Source: CAZYSK01 sp964649415 (GTDB lineage: Bacteria; Chloroflexota; Anaerolineae; B4-G1). From it: DNA of 15,536 nucleotides. A model generated the notes under the pieces. That model had not been told where the DNA came from and made no database searches. It saw nothing but the letters and a program-made list of their open reading frames with translations. Each line of letters begins with the position of its first letter. The first letter of the stretch is position 1. Both the position numbers and the translations under genes were made by a program. The stretch covers positions 1-15,536 of the forward strand of contig CAZYSK010000115.1 in NCBI GenBank assembly GCA_964649415.1, in the 5' to 3' direction. This document shows positions 1 to 5,044 of this stretch, one piece after another.

Positions 1-474
1 GTCGGCGCGGCGGTCGGGACCTACATCAAGGTACGCGGCGGCCTGGAGCCCGGTCTGGAGGTCCAGACTGGTGCGGACCAGGTTGCCGACGCGAACCATG
101 TCGAGGTGAGGATCGGCGACAAGACCTTGATCATGAAGGGCGTGCACTTCGCGAACAACGCGAGCGAGCCGCGCAGGGCTGCTGCGCTCCAAGCAGAAAA
201 GGTTCCCGCCATCCTCGACGCGCAGGGGCGGATCGTCGAGATCGTCGGTGAGATTCCCGGCAAGATCGCAGTTGCCGGCGGCCAGTTGATAGGTGCCTAC
301 TCTGCGGGTCAGACGCAGATCATCGGCGCGAAGGCGAACGCGGCGGTCTCGATCATCGACGTGGTGAGCGTGAAGCTCGCACAGAGAATCAAGGAGAGGC
401 TGGCGCAGGCGGTGCAAGCCGAAGCGGATCGCATCCTGCCGGAACCGCCGCCAACAACGCAACCGGTGGAGTGA
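1..474 (+). CDS. Hypothetical phage protein, C-terminal part (5' end outside window)
   Basis: Frame 1 is open from the first base of the window to TGA at 472-474, giving 157 residues of the C-terminal part. An internal ATG at 106 is probably not the start, because the 35 upstream codons read equally well as protein (small, beta-rich, many G/V/T). The visible part is rich in Gly, Ala, Val and Ile, then has an amphipathic helix (around residues 120-145, with KLAQRIKERLAQAVQAEADR) and ends in a Pro/Thr tail (PEPPPTTQPVE). I recognise no family. The stop lies inside the junction GGTGGAGTGATG, which recurs at the next two gene boundaries, so the gene belongs to the same polycistronic run. A structural or tail-associated role is possible from position but unsupported. 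Confidence 0.7.
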   Translation, partial: VGAAVGTYIKVRGGLEPGLEVQTGADQVADANHVEVRIGDKTLIMKGVHFANNASEPRRAAALQAEKVPAILDAQGRIVEIVGEIPGKIAVAGGQLIGAYSAGQTQIIGAKANAAVSIIDVVSVKLAQRIKERLAQAVQAEADRILPEPPPTTQPVE

Positions 475-478
475 TGGC

Positions 479-763
479 GTGTTGACAACGGAAGAACATC
501 GACAGCAAGCGCGCGAAGCTGAGGTTCGTCGATCGCTGCCACTTGATCCGGACCTGTTGCAGAGGTTGGAAGATTGGCGACAACGGAGCAAGGCGCATGC
601 TATACGCATTGAGTGTGACGATGGATTCGGTGGGGGTGGTTGGGAAATCACACTGACCGAATCTCGCGGTGTTGACCACCTGACCATAGAGCAGTGCTAT
701 GACGATGGCGATTGGGAGGGGCTGGCAAGAACATTGCAACGAGCACTTGAGGCGGTGGAGTGA
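479..763 (+). CDS. Hypothetical 94-residue acidic protein
   Basis: The gene starts at GTG 479, seven bases after a GGTGGAG Shine-Dalgarno-like run at 465-471; the nearer ATG at 474 gives only three codons before a stop. TTG 482 is an alternative start. The N-terminal half is predicted helical (EEHRQQAREAEVRRSL, then DLLQRLEDWRQR). It is followed by a Gly-rich turn (GFGGGGW) and a short beta segment (ITLTESRGVDHLTIEQC), and it ends in a helix. No catalytic motif, signal peptide or membrane segment is visible. The gene overlaps the next ORF by one base (TGATG), as expected for translational coupling. I do not recognise it. Confidence 0.65.
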   Translation: MLTTEEHRQQAREAEVRRSLPLDPDLLQRLEDWRQRSKAHAIRIECDDGFGGGGWEITLTESRGVDHLTIEQCYDDGDWEGLARTLQRALEAVE

Positions 764-882
764 TGATCACACGACTGACATGGTGTTGCAGTTGGCCACC
801 CGATCCGATAGACGTCTTCGCGAGCATCGTGGGAGAGGGCATGGCCAATGACGGACCGGTGGTGGTATTCACAACGACGTAG
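763..882 (+). CDS. Small ORF, 39 residues, unknown
   Basis: The ATG at 763 overlaps the previous stop (TGATG) and has a GGTGGAG ribosome-binding sequence at 754-760, so initiation is plausible. The product begins MITRLTWCCSWPPDPIDVF, contains a CC pair and ends in a Val/Thr-rich strand (PVVVFTTT). It lacks a convincing signal peptide, and its length leaves little else to judge. It is supported mainly by spacing and ribosome-binding site within a run of coupled genes. It could also be a leader that carries ribosomes to the next gene. Confidence 0.4.
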   Translation: MITRLTWCCSWPPDPIDVFASIVGEGMANDGPVVVFTTT

Positions 883-921
883 CGGGTGGAGTGATGGGCT
901 GGTCGTTCTGGTGGATGGGCA

Positions 922-1119
922 ATGCACAAGCTACTCCGATTCTTGGCGAAACTCCCCTTGCTCGCTCGGCTCGTCAGTATCCCGCTGGCGGTCTTGGTGG
1001 CCATCGGTTGGGCGCGTTCGACCGACCACGGGACGGAAGTATCACAGTGGGTGTGGTTGGCCGCGGCGATAGCAATGATGGGTATGGCGATGCTGCTGGC
1101 GACGTACACGTTAAGGTGA
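922..1119 (+). CDS. Small two-helix membrane protein, holin-like
   Basis: The 65-residue product has a basic N terminus (MHKLLRFLAK), a hydrophobic helix at about residues 11-29, a short polar loop (ARSTDHGTEVSQ) and a second helix at about 41-62, ending TLR. Two helices, small size and position next to other small membrane and coiled-coil proteins fit a phage holin, but holins share little sequence and this is inference. The GC-rich third codon positions favour this frame over the overlapping frame 894-1127. That frame has the better ribosome-binding junction (GGTGGAGTGATG at 885-896) and an ATGA end, but encodes a Gly/Arg-rich product typical of a shadow. The start at 922 itself has only a weak purine run upstream. 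Confidence 0.6.
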   Translation: MHKLLRFLAKLPLLARLVSIPLAVLVAIGWARSTDHGTEVSQWVWLAAAIAMMGMAMLLATYTLR

Positions 1120-1123
1120 TGCG

Positions 1124-1396
1124 ATGAACGGCAGACATAAGAAACTTGCAGGGTGGATCGTTGCTGGCGCATCGGTGGCCACTGCTCTTGGAAGCGGTGG
1201 CTGGGTTGTCTATGGCCACGTCAATGGAAAGATCACCGCGAACCGCGTGGATGTCAAGGCGAACAGTGAAGCGATTGCCGAATGGCGGGGTAGTGGGACA
1301 GAGAACCGGAAGCTTCTGTATCGGATGGATGATCGTCTGCTGGGCATCGAGAAGCTCGTCGCCCGCATCGCCGAGAAAGTCGGCGTGCATGATTGA
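1124..1396 (+). CDS. Membrane-anchored coiled-coil protein, holin-associated type
   Basis: The 90-residue product has a basic start (MNGRHKKLAG), one membrane helix at about residues 9-31 containing a GxxxA/GxGG pattern, then a polar amphipathic tail. The tail has heptad-like spacing (NRVDVKANSEAIAEW, then RKLLYRMDDRLLGIEKLVARIAEKV). A single N-terminal anchor followed by a periplasmic or cytoplasmic coiled coil is common among XhlA-like and other accessory lysis proteins beside holins. Sequence identity to a named family is not evident to me. The ATG lies four bases after the preceding stop, and the 3' end overlaps the next gene by eight bases. Confidence 0.6.
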   Translation: MNGRHKKLAGWIVAGASVATALGSGGWVVYGHVNGKITANRVDVKANSEAIAEWRGSGTENRKLLYRMDDRLLGIEKLVARIAEKVGVHD

Positions 1397-1745
1397 GCAC
1401 TGCCGGCAGGCGTGGCGGAACTCGATAGAGGCGTTGCGGCGGCTGGCGGAATTCTGGAACGGGCACAACGGCGAAACGGCGGCGCGATTGCGGCGAGAGG
1501 CGAACGGGATGGAGGCTCAGGCAATGAGCCCGGACGAAGAGGTCGAGCGCGAACTGGCCAGCATCCAACAGACCATCGACGCGAGCCAGGAGATCATCGA
1601 CCGACACCAGGCGGAGATCGACCAACAACGCGACAAGATCAACGAACTCAAGGCGCGGGCCATCGCGATCCGCGAAGGGTGGAAACGCGATCGCCTGACA
1701 GGTCACCCGGACAACCCGAGGGGGTATGCCAGGGCTCACCCATGA
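1389..1745 (+). CDS. Soluble coiled-coil protein, 118 residues
   Basis: Translation from ATG 1389, inside the end of the previous gene, gives MIEHCRQAWRNSIEALRR and then a long charged helical stretch at about residues 45-98 rich in E, I, D, Q and R, with clear heptad repeats (IDRHQAEIDQQRDKINELKAR). The C terminus is basic and irregular. There is no membrane segment or signal. The start is chosen because it gives the short overlap seen throughout this operon; the same frame is open upstream but only antisense-like. A scaffold or Rz-like spanin partner is conceivable, yet a spanin would need an N-terminal membrane anchor, which is absent here. Function unknown. Confidence 0.6.
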   Translation: MIEHCRQAWRNSIEALRRLAEFWNGHNGETAARLRREANGMEAQAMSPDEEVERELASIQQTIDASQEIIDRHQAEIDQQRDKINELKARAIAIREGWKRDRLTGHPDNPRGYARAHP

Positions 1746-2005
1746 AACGGCCCACGAACCTGTTGTTGAATCGGATGCCAGCGAAACGACCGGAGGTCAG
1801 TCCCGTGCGTCCCGAGCAATCCCGGAGCCGCCGGTTTCTTCTGATCGTGGCGGGGCTGGCTATCATCGGTACGCTACTGTGGCTCGCGGGATGTAGCGAA
1901 CCGCTCCAGGCCATCGAGATGACCATTGACCATCGGGACGATGTCCACCGGACGCAACTGCTCTGGACGGACGGCCAGGGGTGGGTGCGATTCGAGACGA
2001 TCGAC
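1742..2005 (+). CDS. Putative lipoprotein, 3' end lost in gap
   Basis: The ATG at 1742 overlaps the preceding stop by four bases (ATGA), and 88 codons are visible before the N run. The protein has a basic, proline-containing N terminus (residues 1-31), a hydrophobic segment at about 32-50 and a lipobox-like LAGC with the cysteine at residue 51, followed by SEPLQ and a polar domain (DHRDDVHRTQLLWTDGQGW). Known lipoproteins have shorter n-regions, so initiation at ATG 1775 or GTG 1806 is also possible. Next to small membrane and coiled-coil genes it could be an Rz1-like outer-membrane spanin component, although Rz1 proteins are usually shorter and Pro-rich. Signal peptidase II processing is inferred from the motif only. 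Confidence 0.55.
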
Positions 2006-2105
2006 NNNNNNNNNNNNNNNNNNNNNNNNNNNNNNNNNNNNNNNNNNNNNNNNNNNNNNNNNNNNNNNNNNNNNNNNNNNNNNNNNNNNNNNNNNNNNNN
2101 NNNNN
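2006..2105. other. Assembly gap (100 N)
   Basis: This is a placeholder run of exactly 100 N. The lipoprotein gene reads into it from the left, and a minus-strand zinc-ribbon gene reads into it from the right, so the missing sequence holds two convergent 3' ends. The contig ends share no obvious overlap, so the true length is unknown. Confidence 0.95.
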
Positions 2106-2279
2106 CTCAAACCACCCCACGCTATCCGCGCCATAGTACCACGGATTCGCCAGGGCCTGCCATGCGCAACAACCGCAGATCCCCAACTCCCACGCATAGG
2201 CAGCGTGGCTGCGAGCGTTGTTGCTGAATCCCCAGTAGGAATCGGCATGCACGCGGCCGCAATGTGGGCATTTGCTCAC
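2106..2279 (-). CDS. Zinc-ribbon-type small protein, 3' end lost in gap
   Basis: On the minus strand, GTG 2279 overlaps the stop of the upstream HTH gene (GTGA) and has AAGGTGA upstream as ribosome-binding site. Visible sequence: VSKCPHCGRVHADSYWG at the start, and GICGCCAWQALANPWYYG later. The CPHC and CGCC pairs about 35 residues apart are a plausible four-cysteine zinc site. The intervening part is rich in aromatic and small residues. A longer reading from ATG 2321 is possible but overlaps the upstream gene by 46 bases. Function unknown; it may be a DNA-binding partner of the HTH protein in the same unit. Confidence 0.5.
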
Positions 2280-2470
2280 GCCTTCACCTTCGGTCCCGGC
2301 CTGCGTCGCCCATTCGGCCATAGCCGCTCGACATCCCCCTTTGCGACAAGGCGTATCCCATATCGCTCGTGGGCGGTCAATTGGCCGTGCTCGATGGCGA
2401 GGTGGATTGCCCCACGGGTGACGCCCGCCAGGCGGGCGGCTTCGGCTTGTCGGATCAGTTCTCGTTTCAT
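2276..2470 (-). CDS. HTH DNA-binding protein, MerR/excisionase-like
   Basis: The 64-residue product starts MKRELIRQAEAARLAGVTR. Residues about 6-26 form a helix-turn-helix of the HTH_17 type (QAEAARLAGVTRGAIHLAIEHGQL), followed by the typical wing (TAHERYGIRLVAKGDVERLWP) in which the last helix reads a position after the beta hairpin. The C terminus is basic (GRRRPGPKVKA). This architecture is usual in phage excisionases and small regulators. It lies downstream of a good minus-strand promoter with the -10 box only six bases from the ATG. The reading frame continues open upstream of 2470, but the promoter position supports this start. It heads a two-gene unit with the zinc-ribbon protein. Confidence 0.7.
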   Translation of the reverse strand: MKRELIRQAEAARLAGVTRGAIHLAIEHGQLTAHERYGIRLVAKGDVERLWPNGRRRPGPKVKA

Positions 2471-2476
2471 ACCCCA

Positions 2477-2505
2477 AGTGTACCACATTTTTAGACGGCG
2501 TGCAA
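2477..2505 (-). promoter_or_regulatory. Sigma70-type extended -10 promoter giving a leaderless mRNA
   Basis: Read on the minus strand: TTGCAC (2505-2500), 17-bp spacer, TGG immediately before TACACT (2482-2477), then six bases and ATG of the HTH gene at 2470. Transcription would start at or within a base or two of the A of ATG, leaving no room for a Shine-Dalgarno sequence. The -35 and -10 boxes match 4/6 and 4/6 of consensus with ideal spacing. Confidence 0.6.
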
Positions 2506-2617
2506 AAATTCTCGCCAGATTTCTTGACAGGCCGTGCGGATCGAAGGGTGCCTGGAATACCTGACCGTTGTACGTGATGGATTGCGCGACGAGGATGCCA
2601 TGCAATCTTAACCCCCA

Positions 2618-2637
2618 CCCCCGCCGCAAGGCGGGGG
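2618..2637. promoter_or_regulatory. Strong GC hairpin with GCAA tetraloop
   Basis: CCCCCGCC (2618-2625) pairs perfectly with GGCGGGGG (2630-2637) around a GCAA (GNRA) loop. It lies 16 bp before the ATG of the gene at 2654 and 147 bp from the divergent HTH start. There is no T-run on the plus strand, so it is not a standard intrinsic terminator for rightward reading. It may protect the 5' end of the mRNA of the next gene or terminate upstream transcripts inefficiently. Confidence 0.5.
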
Positions 2638-2653
2638 GATAGGAGACAGGACG

Positions 2654-2974
2654 ATGGATTGGATCATTGGGGACTACATTGAGGAGCACATGGCAGGCCG
2701 GCTGATCCTTGATGCTGACCGAAAAACCGCAATTGCGCTGGTCTTTACGCGGGGCGAAACGCTCGAGCGCGATGAGCCCGAAGATATGACGACGGCCCAT
2801 CTCGTCAAGGCCGCGCCGGGGCTGCTGGAGGCATGCAGGGCAGCACGGATGATCCTGGGCGATTGCGCACCGAACACGGGACGGCTGGGTAAGCGGTTGG
2901 CCATAGTTGAACTAGCACTTGATGCCGCCATCGCCAAGGCGGAGCCGGACCACGATGGCCCAGGAAGCCCATAG
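2654..2974 (+). CDS. Small phage protein with AAPxLLEA helix
   Basis: The 106-residue product starts at ATG 2654 with AGGAGACAGG upstream. The C-terminal part (AHLVKAAPGLLEACRAA, and LDAAIAKAEPDHDG at the end) has the organisation of a very common class of small phage proteins that carry LIAAAPDLLEAL followed by a spacer and AIAKA. Their function is unknown. The N-terminal half contains IIGDYIEEHMAGRLILDAD, which reads as a compact alpha/beta fold. The gene stands alone between the divergent HTH promoter and the attachment region, and it is the last gene before attP. No signal peptide or membrane helix is present. Confidence 0.65.
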   Translation: MDWIIGDYIEEHMAGRLILDADRKTAIALVFTRGETLERDEPEDMTTAHLVKAAPGLLEACRAARMILGDCAPNTGRLGKRLAIVELALDAAIAKAEPDHDGPGSP

Positions 2975-3132
2975 GCGGTGCCTGTGGGCCTCCACAGGTT
3001 CAGACCCTACCAGACTACCCCCCAGATCGCCACACGGTTTCAGAATGCTAGCGCACCCGTTAGCGCGCGGTCGTTTCGGCCGGTTTGCCCGCTTCTACCC
3101 GCACACACCCGCATCACCTGGAGCTTGCCCCT

Positions 3133-3173
3133 CAGGACGTTACATCTGTAGCGGTTGCATCGCAGGGCGTTAC
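3133..3173 (+). repeat. Direct repeat pair, candidate integrase arm-type sites
   Basis: CAGGACGTTAC (3133-3143) and CAGGGCGTTAC (3163-3173) match at 10 of 11 positions and are spaced exactly 30 bp, about three helical turns. They lie on one side of the tRNA-like core, where accessory binding sites for the integrase N-terminal domain would be expected. Function is inferred from position and spacing only. Confidence 0.35.
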
Positions 3174-3189
3174 GACGGCCCTGGCGCTT

Positions 3190-3231
3190 TTCCCAAGCTG
3201 GACGTCGAGGGTTCGAATCCCTTCGCCCGCT
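3190..3231 (+). other. attP core: 3' half of tRNA-Gly(CCC)
   Basis: The block reads as anticodon loop TTCCCAA (3190-3196), 3' anticodon stem GCTGG (3197-3201), five-base variable loop (3202-3206), T stem GAGGG (3207-3211), T loop TTCGAAT (3212-3218), T stem CCCTT (3219-3223), acceptor strand CGCCCGC (3224-3230) and discriminator T (3231). Upstream bases cannot complete the anticodon stem, D arm or 5' acceptor, so this is not a functional tRNA gene. Tyrosine integrases commonly recombine in the anticodon loop, and their attP carries exactly such a 3' half to restore the host gene. The integrase gene begins 104 bp downstream. Phage-type genes on both sides argue for attP rather than a prophage end. 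The flanking sequence 2975-3335 contains no gene. Confidence 0.8.
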
Positions 3232-3270
3232 GTTGCAAGCCATTGCGGTGCGGTAATTTAGAATTCGGAC

Positions 3271-3299
3271 TTGACAAACCCGCAATCATGTGCTAGCGC
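3271..3299 (+). promoter_or_regulatory. Integrase promoter candidate
   Basis: A perfect TTGACA (3271-3276) is followed by a 17-bp spacer ending in TGC and then TAGCGC (3294-3299), a poor -10 rescued by an extended -10 TG. It shares the ten bases TCATGTGCTA with the promoter at 5264-5291. Its -10 lies inside the inverted repeat at 3292-3321, so a bound repressor would block it. Confidence 0.45.
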
Positions 3300-3321
3300 T
3301 ATGGGTAGGACAAGCGCTAGC
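3292..3321. promoter_or_regulatory. Perfect inverted repeat, probable operator of the integrase gene
   Basis: GCTAGCGCT (3292-3300) and AGCGCTAGC (3313-3321) are exact reverse complements separated by 12 bp, centre to centre 21 bp or two helical turns. Each arm is nearly self-palindromic (GCTAGC, AGCGCT). The left arm overlaps the proposed -10 box and the right arm ends 14 bp before the integrase ATG. It could be an operator for a dimer pair, or as RNA a 9-bp hairpin in the leader. A related GCTAGCGC occurs at about 3048. Confidence 0.5.
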
Positions 3322-3335
3322 GGACGGGAAAGCAC

Positions 3336-4472
3336 ATGCCCAAACGCCCCACCGTTCCGGGCAGCCTCTACCAGATCCGAGGCCGTTGGTACTGGGCTGT
3401 CCGTCTGCCGGGCGAACCGAAGCGCAGGGCGCGGCCGTTGGTCCCCGAGGGGTCCAGGTTCGCGACGCGCCGCCGGGACGTGGCCGACGAGATCGCTCGG
3501 CGGATCTGGCACAGGACCACGTTTCACCCTGAGGGTGGAAGCGAAGATGAAACGGTCTCCGGTCTGGTCGGATGGTATCTGGCGTACGCGCGGGAATACT
3601 ACCGGGGTAGCCGGCAGGTCGAGCATATCGAGCGGTCGGCCGTGCCACTGCTCGACCTGTATCCGACGCTGGCCGCTGCCGACGTCGGGACCCGCGAGTT
3701 CGCGGCGGTCCGCCAACGGATGCTCGACGACGGGGTGTCTCGCCGGACCATCAACCAACGGGTACAGGTCCTTCAACTCATGTTCCGCCGGGCCGAGGCC
3801 CACGGTCGGGTGCCTCCGGGAACGTGGCACCATCTCCAAACCCTCGAGCCGTTGAAGCGCGGTCGGGGGGGCACTGAGGAGCGCGCGCCCGTGGGGCCGG
3901 CCGACGAACACCACGTCCACCTCGTCATGTCCTATGCACCGCCGACGATCTGCGCGATGATCCACCTGCAACTGCTGACGGGCATGCGGTCGGACGAACT
4001 CTGCCGGATGCGCCCGTGTGACGTCGACCGGGGCGGGGACGTGTGGTTGTATCGAGTCGTCGAGCACAAGACCGCCCACCGTGGCAAGCGGCGGGTAGTC
4101 CTCATCGGTCCCTGGGGCCAGTGGGTACTCGGCAACCTGCCGGATTGCGCCGATGACGAGTACTACTTCAAGCCGGCTGAGGCGATGGTGGAGCGCGGAC
4201 GGAAGCCTGGCCGGACGGTGGCCGAGCGGTACGATCGCCGGACGTACTACCGGGCGGTCGAGTACGCCGCCAAGGTGGCGCGGAAGGCGCATCCCGACCT
4301 ACCCCACATCCACCCCAACCAGCTCAGGCACGCGCACGCGACGACCGTCGAGCGGGAGGCGTCAGAACGGGCGGCCCAGCAGATGCTCGGGCACAGCAGC
4401 CCGAAGACCACGCGGATCTACGTCGAGCGGCACCTGGGCGATGCGATGGCCTGGGTCCGGGAATCGGGGTAG
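3336..4472 (+). CDS. int: Tyrosine recombinase integrase
   Basis: The 378-residue protein matches the usual length of phage tyrosine integrases. It has an N-terminal basic strand-rich arm-binding region (residues 1-60, with GRWYWAVRLPG), a helical core-binding domain (about 70-170) and a C-terminal catalytic domain. Active-site candidates are Arg218 in LLTGMRSDEL, Lys245 in EHKTAHRGKRR, Arg331 in HPNQLRHAHAT, His353 in LGHSSPKTT and the nucleophile Tyr362 in TRIYVER. The first box II position, usually His, is Asn328. It would cut and rejoin attP and the host attB in a tRNA-Gly gene. It follows the tRNA-like core and the operator, and converges with the minus-strand gene at 4474 with a single base between stops. 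Start ATG 3336 has a modest GGGAAAG ribosome-binding run. Confidence 0.93.
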   Translation: MPKRPTVPGSLYQIRGRWYWAVRLPGEPKRRARPLVPEGSRFATRRRDVADEIARRIWHRTTFHPEGGSEDETVSGLVGWYLAYAREYYRGSRQVEHIERSAVPLLDLYPTLAAADVGTREFAAVRQRMLDDGVSRRTINQRVQVLQLMFRRAEAHGRVPPGTWHHLQTLEPLKRGRGGTEERAPVGPADEHHVHLVMSYAPPTICAMIHLQLLTGMRSDELCRMRPCDVDRGGDVWLYRVVEHKTAHRGKRRVVLIGPWGQWVLGNLPDCADDEYYFKPAEAMVERGRKPGRTVAERYDRRTYYRAVEYAAKVARKAHPDLPHIHPNQLRHAHATTVEREASERAAQQMLGHSSPKTTRIYVERHLGDAMAWVRESG

Positions 4473-4473
4473 G

Positions 4474-4707
4474 TTAGCCGGTCTGACGGTCACGCCACTG
4501 ACGAAAGGCCTCCTCATCGGAGTCCGGGCCTTGCTGCTGTTCGATCGAATCGAGCTTGTGCCAGAGCCCCTTGCTGTTGTCGCGGATTTCTCGAAGCAGC
4601 ACGATCACCTCGTCGATCCGGAACAGCCAAGCACCGATGAATCGAATGGCGACGACGACGCCGGCGAAGATGGCCAAGACGAACACGACGCCAAGTGCAT
4701 CAAACAT
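4474..4707 (-). CDS. Small membrane protein with C-terminal helix
   Basis: The 77-residue product has an N-terminal hydrophobic helix (about residues 4-28, LGVVFVLAIFAGVVVAI, then IGAWLF) followed by an amphipathic heptad-like region (IDEVIVLLREIRDNSKGLWHKLDSIEQQQ) and a charged tail. A strong GAGGTGA lies just upstream of the ATG at 4707. It is transcribed against the integrase, stop to stop. The pattern of one anchor plus a cytoplasmic helix occurs in lysis, superinfection-exclusion and lysogeny-expressed membrane proteins, and none can be chosen from sequence. Being on the strand opposite the lytic genes, lysogenic expression is plausible. Confidence 0.65.
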   Translation of the reverse strand: MFDALGVVFVLAIFAGVVVAIRFIGAWLFRIDEVIVLLREIRDNSKGLWHKLDSIEQQQGPDSDEEAFRQWRDRQTG

Positions 4708-4802
4708 GCGTCACCTCATCGCGTCCCCTACCGAACACCGACCCCCTTTTCATTGTGCACCCCGCCACCCATGATGCCACCCCCCATTGGCCACCTAATC
4801 TA

Positions 4803-4817
4803 CCCCCCCCCCCCCCC
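4803..4817. repeat. Homopolymer of 15 cytosines
   Basis: An uninterrupted C15 tract lies 13 bp before the AAGGAG ribosome-binding sequence of the gene at 4841. The surrounding 4740-4817 is C-rich with many CCC runs. On the minus strand G15 alone could form a G-quadruplex. Such tracts slip readily during replication, so the length may vary in the population or be an assembly estimate. Confidence 0.85.
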
Positions 4818-4840
4818 GCCACCGGGCAAGGAGACCTGCC

Positions 4841-5044
4841 GTGTGTGCGATCCAACTCACGCTCCAAGAGGTCCAGGCGATTAACCTTTTCCGGTGCCTG
4901 TCCGACGCCGGCCGTGATGAGGTCCTGCTGGTGCTGGCTCGGTTCGCGACAGTCGCCAGGCCAACTCCCGACCCAGGGCGAGCGCGTCGAGAGCCTCGTC
5001 GATTCGTTGGATCTGCTCAAGCTGCTGCGCTGAATCCAGCTTGA
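4841..5044 (+). CDS. Small helical protein, possible regulator
   Basis: GTG 4841 has a very good ribosome-binding sequence (AAGGAG, seven bases upstream). The first ~40 residues (CAIQLTLQEVQAINLFRCL, SDAGRDEVLLVLARFATVA) have the pattern of the short C-terminal helix pair found after HTH domains in phage XRE regulators (LxxEExxLLxxFRxLSxxxRxxVL), but no HTH precedes it here. The last ~25 residues are basic and low in structure, and they overlap the minus-strand gene below, whose frame looks better there. The real protein may thus be conserved only in its N-terminal part. Function unknown. Confidence 0.45.
   Translation: MCAIQLTLQEVQAINLFRCLSDAGRDEVLLVLARFATVARPTPDPGRARREPRRFVGSAQAAALNPA

Noticed and set aside
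894..1127. Alternative frame with a good ribosome-binding junction overlapping the two-helix membrane protein
   Set aside because: The product is Gly/Arg-rich without hydrophobic core, while the frame at 922 gives two clean membrane helices and high GC third positions. The good junction leaves some doubt.
2523..2560. TTGACA near 2523 as a rightward promoter for the gene at 2654
   Set aside because: No acceptable -10 box lies 15-19 bp downstream.
3190..3231. A functional tRNA gene
   Set aside because: Only the 3' half is present. The bases upstream cannot form the D arm, the 5' acceptor or the 5' anticodon stem.
3258..4292. 344-codon minus-strand ORF opposite the integrase
   Set aside because: It is antisense to a gene with all catalytic motifs, and its product is rich in R, P, H and G, as expected for a shadow in GC-rich DNA.
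4153..4884. 243-codon plus-strand ORF after the integrase active site
   Set aside because: It overlaps the integrase in another frame and crosses the C15 tract. The Arg/Ser/Thr/Pro composition is that of a shadow.
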